Below, one piece after another: positions 34,880 to 46,664 of a stretch of 64,000 nt of DNA (its first letter is position 1; each line of letters begins with the position of its first letter). Source of the DNA: Streptomyces sp. LUP47B (GTDB taxonomy: Bacteria; Actinomycetota; Actinomycetes; Streptomycetales; Streptomycetaceae); the NCBI RefSeq assembly GCF_001746295.1, contig NZ_MJAH01000003.1:616575-680574 (forward strand), given 5' to 3'. The translations under genes were made by a program, and so were the position numbers. The notes beneath the pieces are model-generated. The model ran no database searches, had not been told where the DNA came from, and saw nothing but the letters and a program-made list of their open reading frames with translations.

Positions 34880-34998
34880 ACCGGCCCCCACGGTGCTCCG
34901 ACCGGCGCCGCCCGACCACCTCGACGGGCCGGAGCTCATCAACAACTGGGTTGCACACCATGAAGGCCGTGCCGGCCGTCACTCTGGAGGACAGAACA

Positions 34999-35922
34999 GT
35001 GCGCATCGTCATCGCCCTCGGCGGCAACGCCCTGCTGCGCCGGGGTGATCGCCCCGACGCGGCCGTACAGCAGGCGAACGTCGACCGGGTGGCCACCGCA
35101 GTCGCCGCCCTCGCCCTGGAACACGAGATCGTCATCACTCATGGCAACGAGCCGCAGATCGGCCTGCTCGCCATGGAGAGCGCGGCCGACCCCGTCCTGA
35201 CCGCCCCCTTCCCGCTCGACCTGCTCGGCGCCCAGACCGAGGGCCTGATCGGATCGCTGCTGGTCCGGGCCCTGCACGACACGCTTCCCGGACGCAAGAT
35301 CGCCGCACTCGTCACCCACACCCTGGTACGGGGCGACGATCCGGCGTTCGCTCGGCCCACGAAGCCCGTCGGCCCCGTGTATCCCCGGGACGTCGCCCAC
35401 TCCCTCGCGCGAAGGCGCGGCTGGCACCTCGCCAAGGACGCCACCGGGTGGCGCCAGGTCGTCGCCTCGCCCGCGCCCCAGGGGATCGTGGAGACCGAGA
35501 CCATCCACGACCTGCTCACCTGCGGCGTGCTGGTCATCTGCGCCGGCGGCGGGGGCGTTCCCGTCACCGCCGACCACGACACCGGCGCGCTGACCGGCGT
35601 CGAGGCGGTCGTGGACAAGGACCTCACGGCCGCCCTGCTCGCCGAGGAACTCAAGGCCGACTTCCTGCTCATCCTCACCGACGTGCCGAACGTCTACGCC
35701 GACTACGGCACCCGGCACCAGCAGTCCGTCACCGACGTCACCCCCGACGATCTGCGGCGCGGCGGCTTCCCCGAGGACTCGATGGGCCCCAAGACGGAGG
35801 CCGCCGCCCGGTTCGTCGAACGCACGGGCGGTCTGGCCGCCATCGGCGCCCTCGACGCCGCGTACGAGATCGTCCACGGGCGGTCGGGGACCCTCGTGCG
35901 CTCCGACCTGACCGTCGGCTGA
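34999..35922 (+). CDS. arcC: Carbamate kinase
   Basis: A 307-residue amino-acid-kinase-fold enzyme. IVIALGGNALLRRG starts the protein; THGNEPQIGLLA, AGGGGVPV and the C-terminal DSMGPKTEAAARF-VE are the diagnostic carbamate kinase segments. It catalyses carbamoyl phosphate + ADP to ATP + carbamate, the ATP-yielding end of arginine fermentation. The GTG at 34999 with GGAGG upstream is chosen. No arginine deiminase or ornithine carbamoyltransferase lies nearby, so carbamoyl phosphate must come from elsewhere. Its place in a dormancy island suggests ATP supply under oxygen lack. Confidence 0.9.
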   Translation: MRIVIALGGNALLRRGDRPDAAVQQANVDRVATAVAALALEHEIVITHGNEPQIGLLAMESAADPVLTAPFPLDLLGAQTEGLIGSLLVRALHDTLPGRKIAALVTHTLVRGDDPAFARPTKPVGPVYPRDVAHSLARRRGWHLAKDATGWRQVVASPAPQGIVETETIHDLLTCGVLVICAGGGGVPVTADHDTGALTGVEAVVDKDLTAALLAEELKADFLLILTDVPNVYADYGTRHQQSVTDVTPDDLRRGGFPEDSMGPKTEAAARFVERTGGLAAIGALDAAYEIVHGRSGTLVRSDLTVG

Positions 35923-36162
35923 GAGCCGCCGGCGCGAAGGGCGTGGGGCTCCAGAAGAAGTTCTTCTCCCGCCATCGCAGCGATACGCGAACCGTGGCGC
36001 ACATCGGTTTCCCGGCACGCGCGACTACGGAACGGGAACCGCCCGAGTGCTCGTACGGCCTGTCTGAGTAGCGAGCCTGCCGCGCATTGCCGAACACCGC
36101 GGACAGGCCTGCCGTGCGGCCCATCGACTGTGGTGGTGCGCGGGCCGCTCTCCGTCTCGGAC
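35923..36162. other. Gene-free leader before the PNPOx-like gene
   Basis: No convincing frame on either strand. AGAAGAAGTTCTTCT near 35955 is almost self-complementary but only short. The useful element is the box at 36163-36176. Confidence 0.4.
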
Positions 36163-36176
36163 GGGACTCATGGCCC
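36163..36176. promoter_or_regulatory. GGGAC-N4-GGCCC box (one mismatch)
   Basis: GGGACTCATGGCCC lies 75 bases before the start of the PNPOx-like gene. The GGGAC half is the same as the half-site known for mycobacterial DosR. Confidence 0.5.
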
Positions 36177-36251
36177 CTCATCCTGGGGCCTGCTCCGATG
36201 CAGGGTGGAAGAACGCAATGCCGCTGTACCAGGTGAGAGACAGGTCGGCTG

Positions 36252-36692
36252 ATGGATTCCAATGACGGTTACCGCGAACTCGGGCGGCAGGAGTGCCTGC
36301 GGCTGATGGCCAAGGCGCCCATCGGCCGCATCGTCTACACGCGCCGCGCCCTGCCCGCCGTGCTGCCGGTCAACTTCGCCCTGGACGGCGACGACGCGAT
36401 CCTGCTGCGCACCTCAACAGCCTCGGAACTGGTCCGCGCGATCGACGGCGCGGTGGTCGCCTTCGAGGCCGACGACGTCGATGCGGCCCACCACTCCGGC
36501 TGGAGCGTTGTCGTCACGGGTACGGCCACCGTGGTGACCGACCCGGCCGAGCATGAACGCCTGGCCCGCACCGGCCCTGTCTCCTGGGTGCCCGCGCCGC
36601 CGGAGGTCTTCGTCCGCATCGAGGCCGAACTTGTCACCGGACGGGAGCTCGTCGGCGGACGAACGCTGTATGGGGTGGATCTGCCCGCCTGA
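36252..36692 (+). CDS. Pyridoxamine 5-phosphate oxidase-like flavoprotein
   Basis: A 146-residue split-barrel flavin-binding protein. GRIVYTRRALPAVLPVNFAL is the first strand pair of the FMN-binding barrel, WSVVVTGTATVVTDPAE the central one, and VRIEAELVTGREL the last. Related proteins reduce F420 or FMN-dependent substrates; several lie in mycobacterial DosR regulons. Catalytic detail cannot be read from sequence. No strong ribosome binding site is visible before the ATG. It stands alone between two box-bearing promoters. Confidence 0.8.
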   Translation: MDSNDGYRELGRQECLRLMAKAPIGRIVYTRRALPAVLPVNFALDGDDAILLRTSTASELVRAIDGAVVAFEADDVDAAHHSGWSVVVTGTATVVTDPAEHERLARTGPVSWVPAPPEVFVRIEAELVTGRELVGGRTLYGVDLPA

Positions 36693-36730
36693 AGGTCTTC
36701 CTCCTCCTTCCCGTTGTCTGTCGTCGGCCG

Positions 36731-36767
36731 GGGCCGTACGGCCCGACGACATGGGGCCGTACGGCAC
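36731..36767. promoter_or_regulatory. Tandem GGGCC-GTAC-GGCCC boxes
   Basis: GGGCCGTACGGCCC at 36731-36744 is perfect; GGGCCGTACGGCAC at 36754-36767 differs in one base. Start spacing is 23 bases. The inner box ends 78 bases before the stress-protein start at 36846. Confidence 0.65.
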
Positions 36768-36845
36768 GCCATCGGGTTCCGACGGCCTCTGCCCGCAGCG
36801 CCCGCGGACGACGAGCGTTTCCTTGGAGCAGAAGGGAACAGGACA

Positions 36846-37676
36846 ATGACGGAGCGTCATGTGGTTGTTGGAGTGGACGGTTCACTGGTCGCCGTACGGG
36901 CCTTGGACCGGGCCGCCGAGGAGGCGGTGCGCCGCGGCGCCGCGTTGCGCGTCGTCTACGCCGTGGCCGACTGGGACGAGGCGGGGCCGGTGCTGGCGTC
37001 GGCAGTCTCGCGGGTGCACGAGCGTCATCCCGGACTGCCGGTGGAGGCCAGGGCCGTGGAGGGCGGCGCCGTGCGGGTGTTGGCACGGGAAAGCGAGAGC
37101 GCGGCTCTCACCGCTGTGGGCACCCGGGGGTTCGGCGGTGTCTCCGGCCTGCTGGCGGGCTCCGTGAGCTGGCGCCTGGCCGCGCACGTCCACGGTCCGT
37201 TGCTGGTCGTCCGCGGGGATCACCCTCGCGACGAGGGGCGCGAGGTGCTGCTCGGCCTGGAGAGCGACGCCGATGAGGCCGCGGCTGCTCATGCCTTCCA
37301 GGAGGCGTCCCGGCGTGGGGTCCGGCTGCGTGTCGTGCACTCCGCGACACACCCGCACACCACACCGGAACCGGCCTCGCTGGTGGCCGCGACGAGTCCT
37401 GTCCGGCAGCGCCGGGCCCAGAGCGACCGTGCGGACGAAGCCGTGCCGCGCTTCAGTTTGGCCCGGCTGCGGGAGGAGTACCCCGGAGTCGAGGTCGACA
37501 GCCGCACGGTGCGCACCGGCCCGGCTCATGCCCTGCTGGCGGCTACCTGCGAGGCCGACGTAGTCATCATCGGCACGCACCGGCGCGCGGGCCGACTCGG
37601 TCCACCACTCGGCCCGTTCGGGCATGTCCTTCTGCACCACTCCCACTGCCCTGTGGTGCTGGTGCCCACGACCTGA
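36846..37676 (+). CDS. Two-domain universal stress protein
   Basis: A 276-residue tandem USP, slightly shorter than the other three in the window. VVVGVDGSLVAVRALDRA opens domain one; the ATP loop is VGTRGFGGVSGLLAGSVS. Domain two (from about 140) has IIGTHRRAGRLGPPLG, lacking a full nucleotide loop. It has the best-conserved pair of palindromic boxes upstream and is the last gene before the pyruvate formate-lyase operon. GAAGGGAA lies before the ATG. Confidence 0.88.
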   Translation: MTERHVVVGVDGSLVAVRALDRAAEEAVRRGAALRVVYAVADWDEAGPVLASAVSRVHERHPGLPVEARAVEGGAVRVLARESESAALTAVGTRGFGGVSGLLAGSVSWRLAAHVHGPLLVVRGDHPRDEGREVLLGLESDADEAAAAHAFQEASRRGVRLRVVHSATHPHTTPEPASLVAATSPVRQRRAQSDRADEAVPRFSLARLREEYPGVEVDSRTVRTGPAHALLAATCEADVVIIGTHRRAGRLGPPLGPFGHVLLHHSHCPVVLVPTT

Positions 37677-38069
37677 AGACAACGACAGCGGCACAGCGTG
37701 TGGCCCGGTCGGCCTGCTCGGCATCGGCCTTGCCTTCGTCTCCGGCATCGCCAAGATGGCGCTCATCTGGATCGCCGAGTGGCCGCCGGTGAAGCATTTG
37801 TCCGACGGCTCGACGGGCGTGTCGACCAACCCGTACGCCTGGGAGCGGCTGCCGTTCGTCAGCCGCAACCGCGGGCTGCTCTGGGGGCCAGTTGCTCCCT
37901 TGCCGGCAGCCAGGGGCGGTTCCGGGGGCCCGACCGGGCCCAACGGCCCAGCAGACGAGGGACCGATGGCGAGCCCCAGGTGCTCCGACAGGCCCTCCTC
38001 GTGGGCATCGCGAGCGACGAGCATCAAAGGCGAAGAAGTTCCACGTGCAGAGCGAGGGAGAGACCGGCG
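37677..38069. other. Intergenic region before pflB
   Basis: Open frames such as the one reading [21 protein letters not shown] look membrane-like but have no start signal and no family I know. They may be a scar of a lost gene. The palindromic box at 37936-37949 is the only clear element. Confidence 0.4.
37936..37949. promoter_or_regulatory. GGGCC-N4-GGCCC box before pflB
   Basis: GGGCCCAACGGCCC lies 120 bases before the pyruvate formate-lyase start. A perfect match to the core found before the stress genes. Confidence 0.6.
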
Positions 38070-40331
38070 ATGACGGCAACGGTGACAACTGGAGCCCGGG
38101 CGGCAACCGAGGCGTGGCGGGGCTTCGCCGGCTTGCGCTGGCGCGACCGCATCGACGTACGTGACTTCATCCAGGCCAACTACACGCCCTACGAGGGCGA
38201 CTCGGCGTTCCTGGTCGGTCCGACCGAGCGCACGCTGGCCGTCTGGCACAAGGTCGCTCGGCTGTTCCCCGAGGAGCGGCGCAAGGGAATCCTCGACGTC
38301 GACCCGGGTAACCCGTCCACCATCACCTCGCACCGGCCGGGCTACATCGACCGCGACCGGGAGCTGATTGTCGGCCTGCAGACAGATGCCCCGCTGCGGC
38401 GGGCCATCATGCCCAACGGCGGCCTGCGGATGGTCGAGAACAGTCTCAAGGCGTACGGCTACCGGGCCGACCCCTTCGTCACCCGTGTCTTCGGCACCTA
38501 CCGCAAGACCCACAATGAAGGTGTCTTCGACGCCTACACCCCCGAGATGCGCGCCGCCCGCAAGGCAGGGATCATCACCGGCCTGCCGGACGCCTACGGC
38601 CGCGGCCGGATCATCGGCGACTACCGGCGGGTCGCGCTGTACGGCACCGACCGGCTCATCGAGTCCAAGCGGGCCGAGCGCGCGCTGCTGGACGCACGGC
38701 TCTCCAGCCCGGACGTCATCCGCGACCGTGAGGAACTGGCCGAGCAGATCCGGGCGTTGGGCGAACTGACGCAGATGGCGGCCTCGTACGGCTGTGACGT
38801 CTCCCGCCCGGCCGTCACCGCCCACGAGGCCGTGCAGTGGCTCTACCTCGGCTTCCTGGCGGCGGTGAAGGAGCGTAACGGCGCCGCGATGTCGCTGGGC
38901 CGTACCTCCACGTTCCTGGATGTCTATGTGCAGCGGGAACTGGACGAGGGGACCCTCGACGAGCCCCGCGCCCAGGAGCTGATCGACGATTTCGTGATCA
39001 AGCTGCGGATCGTACGGTTCCTGCGCACCCCGGAGTACGACGCGCTGTTCTCCGGCGATCCGACCTGGGTGACCGAGTCCATCGGCGGCATGGGAGGTGA
39101 CGGGCGCACACTCGTCACCCGGACCTCCTTCCGCTTCCTGCAGACGCTCTACAACCTCGGCCCGGCCCCCGAACCCAACCTGACCGTGCTCTGGTCACCC
39201 CAACTACCCTCCGGATTCAAGGAGTTCTGCGCCCGGGTGTCCATCGACACCAGCGCCGTGCAGTACGAGTCCGACGACCTGATGCGCCCGCGCACCGGCG
39301 ACGACACCGCGATCGCCTGCTGCGTCTCCGCGATGACGGTGGGTCGGCAGATGCAGTTCTTCGGGGCCCGCGTCAATCTCGCCAAGGCGCTGCTGTACGC
39401 GATCAACGGCGGCCGCGACGAGATGACCGGCGAGCAGATCGCGCCCGAAGCCCCCGCGCTGGCCGGCGAGTACCTCGAGTACGGGGAGCTGTCGGCGGCG
39501 TACGACCGCATGCTGGACTGGCTGGCGGCCACCTACGTCAACACCCTCAACGTCATCCACTACATGCACGACAAGTACGCCTACGAGCGCATCGAGATGG
39601 CTCTGCACAACCACCCCGTGTACCGCTACATGGCCTGTGGGATCGCCGGACTGTCGGTGGCCACCGACAGCCTCTCCGCCGTCAAGTACGGCCGGGTGAA
39701 GGTGATCCGGGACGACACGGGCCTGGCCGTCGACTACGAGATCGAGGGCGGGTTCCCGGCGTACGGCAACAACGACGACCGTGTCGACTCCATCGCCGTC
39801 GACCTCGTGAAGTCCTTCATGGCGAAGGTGCGCAAGCACCCCACCTACCGCAACGCCGAGCACACCCAGTCGGTGCTGACCATCACCTCCAACGTGGTGT
39901 ACGGCAAGCACACGGGCAACACCCCCGACGGCCGCCGCGCCGGACAGCCCTTCGCGCCCGGCGCCAACCCGATGAACGGCCGGGACCGGCACGGGGTGGC
40001 CGCCTCCGCGCTGTCGGTGGCGAAGCTGCCGTACGAGGAGGCCCGGGACGGCATCTCGCTGACCACGACGATCACCCCGGAGGGACTGGGGCACAACCCC
40101 GACGAGCGGCCGGGCCACCTGGTGGGCATCCTCGACGCCTACACGGCCTCCGGTGGCTTCCACATGAACGTCAACGTCCTGGACAGGGCGACGCTGGAGG
40201 ACGCCATGGAGCACCCGGAGAAGTATCCGGAGCTGACGATCCGGGTCTCCGGCTACGCCGTCAACTTCGTCCGCCTGACCCGCGAGCAGCAGCTCGACGT
40301 GATCAGCCGTACCTTCCACGGATCGCTGTGA
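38070..40331 (+). CDS. pflB: Formate C-acetyltransferase (pyruvate formate-lyase)
   Basis: A 753-residue glycyl-radical enzyme of full length. The catalytic pair is C417-C418 in AIACCVSAM, which separates true PFL from diol dehydratases with one cysteine. The radical glycine is G728 in RVSGYAVNF. The reaction is pyruvate + CoA to acetyl-CoA + formate, needs strict absence of oxygen and activation by PflA, encoded next with GTGA overlap. GGGAGA precedes the ATG. Such an enzyme is surprising in a mycelial aerobe and fits survival in oxygen-free niches or inside pellets. Codon use looks native. Confidence 0.93.
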   Translation: MTATVTTGARAATEAWRGFAGLRWRDRIDVRDFIQANYTPYEGDSAFLVGPTERTLAVWHKVARLFPEERRKGILDVDPGNPSTITSHRPGYIDRDRELIVGLQTDAPLRRAIMPNGGLRMVENSLKAYGYRADPFVTRVFGTYRKTHNEGVFDAYTPEMRAARKAGIITGLPDAYGRGRIIGDYRRVALYGTDRLIESKRAERALLDARLSSPDVIRDREELAEQIRALGELTQMAASYGCDVSRPAVTAHEAVQWLYLGFLAAVKERNGAAMSLGRTSTFLDVYVQRELDEGTLDEPRAQELIDDFVIKLRIVRFLRTPEYDALFSGDPTWVTESIGGMGGDGRTLVTRTSFRFLQTLYNLGPAPEPNLTVLWSPQLPSGFKEFCARVSIDTSAVQYESDDLMRPRTGDDTAIACCVSAMTVGRQMQFFGARVNLAKALLYAINGGRDEMTGEQIAPEAPALAGEYLEYGELSAAYDRMLDWLAATYVNTLNVIHYMHDKYAYERIEMALHNHPVYRYMACGIAGLSVATDSLSAVKYGRVKVIRDDTGLAVDYEIEGGFPAYGNNDDRVDSIAVDLVKSFMAKVRKHPTYRNAEHTQSVLTITSNVVYGKHTGNTPDGRRAGQPFAPGANPMNGRDRHGVAASALSVAKLPYEEARDGISLTTTITPEGLGHNPDERPGHLVGILDAYTASGGFHMNVNVLDRATLEDAMEHPEKYPELTIRVSGYAVNFVRLTREQQLDVISRTFHGSL

Positions 40332-41074
40332 GCAGCACGGTCGCACCGGTGACGGGCCGCATCCACTCCTGGGACCTGTCCACGGGAGTGGACGGTCCCG
40401 GGACCCGGTTCGTGCTGTTCCTCAGCGGCTGCCCGCTGCGCTGCCTGTACTGCGCCAACCCCGACACCTGGCACATGCGGGACGGGAAGCAGACCACCGT
40501 CGACGAGGTGATGGCCGAGATCGAGAGGTACCGGCCCTTCATCTCCGTCGCCGGCGGGGGAGTGACGCTCACCGGCGGCGAGGCCCTGCTGCAGCCGGCG
40601 TTCACGGCCTCGGTCTTCCGCCGCTGCAAGGAGCTCGGTCTGCACACGGCCCTGGACACCTCCGGTTTCCTCGGCGCCCGCGCCACCGACGAGCTGCTCG
40701 CCGACACCGACCTCGTCCTCCTGGACATCAAGTCCTTCGACGTCCGGACCTACCGGAGGCTGACCGGCGGCGACCTTTCCCCGACCCTCGACTTCGCCAC
40801 CCGCCTGGACCGGCTCGGCGTCCCGGTGTGGATCCGCTACGTCCTCGTGCCCGGCTGGACCGACGACCCGCCGGCCGTCGACGCCCTCGGCGGGTTCCTC
40901 GCCGGGCTGGGCAACGTCGACCGGGTGGACGTCCTGCCGTTCCACAAGCTCGGCACCCACAAGTACGACGCGCTCGGCATCCCCTTCCCCCTGCGCGACA
41001 CACCCACGCCGGATCCGGACCTGACGGAGCGGGTGCGCGAGCAGTTTCGGGACCACGGCCTGCGGGCGCTCTGA
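40328..41074 (+). CDS. pflA: Pyruvate formate-lyase activating enzyme (radical SAM)
   Basis: A 248-residue radical SAM activase. The cluster motif CPLRCLYC (CxxxCxxC) is followed by [21 protein letters not shown] is the SAM-binding GGE segment, and LDIKSFD is typical of PflA. It abstracts a hydrogen from G728 of PFL using SAM and a reduced [4Fe-4S] cluster. It has no extra ferredoxin domain, which matches PFL activases and not those of benzylsuccinate or glycerol enzymes. The GTG overlaps the PFL stop. Confidence 0.92.
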   Translation: MSSTVAPVTGRIHSWDLSTGVDGPGTRFVLFLSGCPLRCLYCANPDTWHMRDGKQTTVDEVMAEIERYRPFISVAGGGVTLTGGEALLQPAFTASVFRRCKELGLHTALDTSGFLGARATDELLADTDLVLLDIKSFDVRTYRRLTGGDLSPTLDFATRLDRLGVPVWIRYVLVPGWTDDPPAVDALGGFLAGLGNVDRVDVLPFHKLGTHKYDALGIPFPLRDTPTPDPDLTERVREQFRDHGLRAL

Positions 41075-41124
41075 CGCGCCGAGCGGTTCGCCGTGTCTGC
41101 GGCGCAGTCCAGACGCAAAGGTGA

Positions 41125-41790
41125 TCAGGGCACCACCGCCGGTTCGTGCGGTTCCGTGCCTCCCATGTCGAGCCGGAACGGTGGATACGAGTCCGTCATC
41201 AGGACGACGTAGGCGACGACGCGCAGCACCCACCTGTTGAGGCCGAGGATCAGGTCGAACAGGCTCCGCGGGTACTTCTCGGTGAAGGTCACGGCCACGG
41301 CGGCGATCACCACCAGTACCGCGATCAGCCCGCCGCCCCACCAGCCGGGGTGCCAGCCGCTGAGGAAGAAGCCGATGACGATGTAGTGGGGGATGGCCAG
41401 CAACCACCACTTCACCAGCACCAGGCCGCGGGAGAGGCGCTCCGGGTAGGCGATGTCCAGCCGGGCCGGGTAGTCGGGTTCCTCACCCAGGCTGAAGGGC
41501 GGGTAGCGGTCGGTACCCAGGGCGCCGTACGAGTAATAGGTCACGCGCCAGCTCCATCGCAGCACCCCGACGTTGAAGTCGAACAGGGGGCGTGGGTAAC
41601 GCTCGGTGAACAGGATGGCGAAGAACGCGATCACGCTCACCACGCTGAAGGCGATCCAGAGGAAGAACAGCACCACGTAGTGGGGGATGACCAGGACCCA
41701 TTTCACCAGCCACAGCCACCGGGACAGCCGCGTATCCAGCACCGCACTCACCCGGACCGGGCGCTCTGGTGTTCCTGCCAGGGTTGTCAT
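41125..41790 (-). CDS. DUF4389 membrane protein (two repeats)
   Basis: A 221-residue membrane protein made of two similar halves, each with WLxLVKWxLxIPHYxx, then one or two hydrophobic segments and a TERYPRPLFDF / TEKYPRSLFDL motif. Four membrane segments in all. This is the DUF4389 pattern; function unknown. Such proteins recur near anaerobic-stress genes in actinobacteria. GGAGGAG precedes the ATG. I see no GGGCC box in its own upstream region; it converges with the PFL operon. Confidence 0.8.
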   Translation of the reverse strand: MTTLAGTPERPVRVSAVLDTRLSRWLWLVKWVLVIPHYVVLFFLWIAFSVVSVIAFFAILFTERYPRPLFDFNVGVLRWSWRVTYYSYGALGTDRYPPFSLGEEPDYPARLDIAYPERLSRGLVLVKWWLLAIPHYIVIGFFLSGWHPGWWGGGLIAVLVVIAAVAVTFTEKYPRSLFDLILGLNRWVLRVVAYVVLMTDSYPPFRLDMGGTEPHEPAVVP

Positions 41791-42037
41791 GGCGATCAAC
41801 TCCTCCGGGCCCGGAGCGACGGCCGCTGAATCGGGCCCAAGACCAGCCTGGCCGCTGACGGGGAGCCTCGCCATCTGTGCCGACAGGCAAGGCCGCGACG
41901 GGCGGATCGGCACACCCGCGCGGTGCGGATGCCGTGCCGTCCGATCGGGCCTGCTCGTCGGTCGTATTGCTCAGGACGGCGTTGGTGCGGCCGTGGGCGA
42001 TGTGGGGCGACGACACCCCGTGATCTGCGCTCGCCGG

Positions 42038-44310
<2,273 letters not shown>

Positions 44311-45024
44311 TCACCCGACGTGATGGCTGTTCCTGCCCGGCCTCCGCGAAGTCGGGGTCCGGCCGTCGCCGTCGCCGCCCGTCAGGCTGTTGACGACGCC
44401 GACCACACCGTCGATCCGGTACGTCAGCTGGATTGCCGACGGAATGTCGCTGTCGTGCTCCAGGCACCCTTCCAGCGTGACCATGCCGTCCCGAACGGAG
44501 GCGGTCACGGTGTCGGGCGGCACGCGCAAGGCGCGGGTGAACACCTCGACGATGACTTCCCGGCGGATCTCCTCGTCGCTGCGCAGGAAGACGCGCAGCA
44601 GGTCGCGGCGGGTGGCGATGCCGATCAGGCGGTCCTCCTCGTCCACGACCGGGAGACGTTCGACGCCGTGGCGTTCCATCACGCGCGCGGCGTCCGCCAC
44701 CCGCTGTTCGGGGTGCACCGTGATGGCTGGAGACGTCATCAGGTCCTCCGCGGTGGCGGCCCGGGCGACGGCGGCCGCGCGGCGGGCGGAGCGTCGCAGT
44801 GCGGGCACGCGGAACCGCCGTACAGGACGGTCGGCGGACCGGGCCGCCTGACGGCGGACCAGGTCGGTCTCCGAGATCACGCCCAGGACCTTGTCGTCGT
44901 GGTCGACCACGGGCAACCCGCTGATCCGGTGCCGGTCGAGGAGCCGTGCCAGATCCTTCAACGGCGTCTCGCGGCGGGCTTCGACGACCTCGCGGGTCAT
45001 CACGTCACCAACAATGTGCGTCAT
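44311..45024 (-). CDS. CBS-domain pair plus BON domain protein
   Basis: A 237-residue third copy of the CBS-CBS-BON type: CBS 1 near 5-60 (ISGLPVVDHDDKVLGVISE), a basic linker RRFRVPALRRSARRAA, CBS 2 near 95-150 (VERLPVVDEEDRLIGIA), BON near 170-220. It is closest to the 31103 copy, which has the same basic linker. ATG at 45024 gives the same N-terminus as the sisters, with GGAAGGAAG upstream; an in-frame GTG at 45033 is the alternative. A one-mismatch box is 74 bases upstream. Confidence 0.87.
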   Translation of the reverse strand: MTHIVGDVMTREVVEARRETPLKDLARLLDRHRISGLPVVDHDDKVLGVISETDLVRRQAARSADRPVRRFRVPALRRSARRAAAVARAATAEDLMTSPAITVHPEQRVADAARVMERHGVERLPVVDEEDRLIGIATRRDLLRVFLRSDEEIRREVIVEVFTRALRVPPDTVTASVRDGMVTLEGCLEHDSDIPSAIQLTYRIDGVVGVVNSLTGGDGDGRTPTSRRPGRNSHHVG

Positions 45025-45098
45025 CGCGCCCACTTCCTTCCGAGCCGCCCCCTGGTGCCATTTCCTTCAGCTTCCCTTCCGTATGGGCGGCGGGGGCA

Positions 45099-45112
45099 GG
45101 GCCGAGCGTCCC
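45099..45112. promoter_or_regulatory. GGGCC-N4-GTCCC box (one mismatch)
   Basis: GGGCCGAGCGTCCC lies 74 bases before the CBS gene start at 45024, the usual distance for this box. The remainder of the 333-base gap to the next gene shows nothing else I can name. Confidence 0.45.
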
Positions 45113-45357
45113 TGGGTCGAGGACCGAACTGCCCCGGGACCTCCGGCCCCCTGGAAAGGAGTTCATCCAGATCGGCCGGCTCTTCCTCGCGGGGAAGACG
45201 GCCGGCTCCGGCGCGAAGGGACCGGCGTTCTCGCAGGAGGCGGCTGGGCCGGACGTCCCCGATGCCGTCCCCATGCGGGCCACATGACATGCTTCCCTGC
45301 TGTCACGCTGGGAGCGCGACCCCGGTCACCACCGGGCACCGATCGAAAGGACGACGG

Positions 45358-45897
45358 ATGGAGGGCGTGAAGCCGGGCTCCGCCGATGAGAGCAGCCCCG
45401 CTTCCGCGGGCCGGAGCCGTCCTCGGCGTGCTGCCGTCCGCGTTCCCCACGAGCGTGTCCGGCTGGCACGGATGCGCACCTCGCAGGACCGTGTCGCGGA
45501 CGCGATCACCTCGTTCGCGGGGACGATGCGATTCGTGTACCTGCACGCTCTCTGGTTCGCAGGTTGGATCGCGCTGAACGAGGGCCTGCTCGGGAAAGCA
45601 GCGATCTTCGACCCGTATCCCTACGGGCTGCTCACCATGATCGTCAGCTTGGAAGCGATTTTCCTGTCGACGTTCGTCATGGTCAGCCAGAACCGGCAGG
45701 CGGCACGCGAGAACGTACGCGCCGACCTGGACTTCGAGACCAACCTGCGCTCCGAGGTGTGGTCCGTTCACATAGGAAAGGCACTGGGCCTCGACCCTCT
45801 GCAGATCGAGCAGCACGTGCAGGAGATCATCGCCCAGAGCAAGGCAGGCATGGACTTCGAACAGCGTGGGACGCCGGTCGATCCCCAGGATCTCTGA
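45358..45897 (+). CDS. DUF1003 membrane protein
   Basis: A 179-residue protein with an Arg-rich N-terminus, two membrane segments (FVYLHALWFAGWIALNE and LLTMIVSLEAIFLSTFVM) and a charged C-terminal helix (ENVRADLDFETNLRSE). The layout FAGTMxFVYxHxxWFxxWI and SQNRQAARE are hallmarks of DUF1003, whose function is unknown. AAAGGA precedes the ATG. The coiled C-terminus suggests an oligomer at the membrane. It precedes the decayed nitroreductase gene in the same direction. Confidence 0.85.
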   Translation: MEGVKPGSADESSPASAGRSRPRRAAVRVPHERVRLARMRTSQDRVADAITSFAGTMRFVYLHALWFAGWIALNEGLLGKAAIFDPYPYGLLTMIVSLEAIFLSTFVMVSQNRQAARENVRADLDFETNLRSEVWSVHIGKALGLDPLQIEQHVQEIIAQSKAGMDFEQRGTPVDPQDL

Positions 45898-45951
45898 TTC
45901 CCGCCCACCGGGTCGCGGGGCAGCCCGGTGTCACCCGGGCCGTAGCACCAC

Positions 45952-46364
45952 AGGCCCGGAGGCGTACAGCGCCGTCGACGGTGTCCCCGAGTACGCCTTC
46001 GGGCCGCGCAAGCGGGACGGCAAGGCCCCGGTACCGGACTTCGCCGGGCGCCGACCGGTGGCCGACCGCGGCACCACCACCTTCGAGTACACCCCGCACC
46101 TGGCCCTGCTGAGCACCCCGGCGACGGGCCCGCCGACTGGCTGCGTGCCGGTCAGGCACTGGAACATGTGCTCCTGGAGGCAACTGCGGCCGACCTGGCC
46201 ACCTCCCTCACCTCCCACGCGCTGGAGACCCCCGAGCTGCGCATGCCGGTCCGCGACCCGGGGTCGGGCCCGGGCAGGTGCAGATGGTGCTGCGTCTCGG
46301 CTACGGCCCGCGGGGTCCGGCCACCCCCCGCCGCCCGGTCGCTGACGTTCTCGACATCGTGTAA
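45952..46364 (+). pseudogene. Acg-family nitroreductase pseudogene (two frameshifts, N-terminus lost)
   Basis: The C-terminal half of an Acg-type FMN nitroreductase can be read in three frames in order: PEYAFGPRKRDGKAPVPDFA and DRGTTTFEYTPHLALL in frame one; from about 46121 DGPADWLRAGQALEHVLLEA and SLTSHALETPELR in frame two; from about 46270 GQVQMVLRLGYGPRGP to the stop at 46364 in frame three. The N-terminal half is missing. Rv2032 (acg) is a classic DosR regulon member, so this is a lost member of the same island. Confidence 0.7.
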
Positions 46365-46575
46365 CCGCACCGTTTCACCTTCGTGGCCGGACGACGGCGT
46401 TGGCCATCGGCGTCTTCCGCGCACGTCCGGCACAGCGCGCGGGGTGACCCGCACGGAAACCAGGCGCGACTCCGTGACCTGTTCGGACCGAGGGGTGGCC
46501 GGGGGCGCTGTTGCCGCCGACGGATCCGTTGGTGGGGGCGTCCGCGTCCACACGAGCCGATCGGCCTCAAAGAGA

Positions 46576-46589
46576 GGGCCATTCGGCCC
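46576..46589. promoter_or_regulatory. GGGCC-N4-GGCCC box before the flavohemoglobin gene
   Basis: GGGCCATTCGGCCC, flanked by matching A/T pairs, lies 75 bases before the start at 46665. The rest of the 300-base gap after the nitroreductase scar shows no gene. Confidence 0.65.
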
Positions 46590-46664
46590 TCGGCCCCCGT
46601 CCATGGATCAAGCCACGATGGTGGGCGCCAATCCCCTTGTCCACCTCGTCTGCTGAGGAGACCC

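Noticed and set aside
37677..38069. Possible small membrane protein before pflB
   Set aside because: Hydrophobic-looking frame lacks a start signal and homology; treated as intergenic with a regulatory box.
36882..38825. Reverse frame of about 650 codons across a stress gene and the start of pflB
   Set aside because: No family features; it crosses well-supported forward genes and only mirrors their codon bias.
41801..41840. GGGCCC runs upstream of the DUF4389 gene as a further dormancy box
   Set aside because: The half-sites do not have the four-base spacing of the other boxes, so it was not counted.
45866..46345. Forward frame of 159 codons as an independent gene
   Set aside because: It combines the tail of DUF1003 in another frame with one piece of the frameshifted nitroreductase; better read as a pseudogene.
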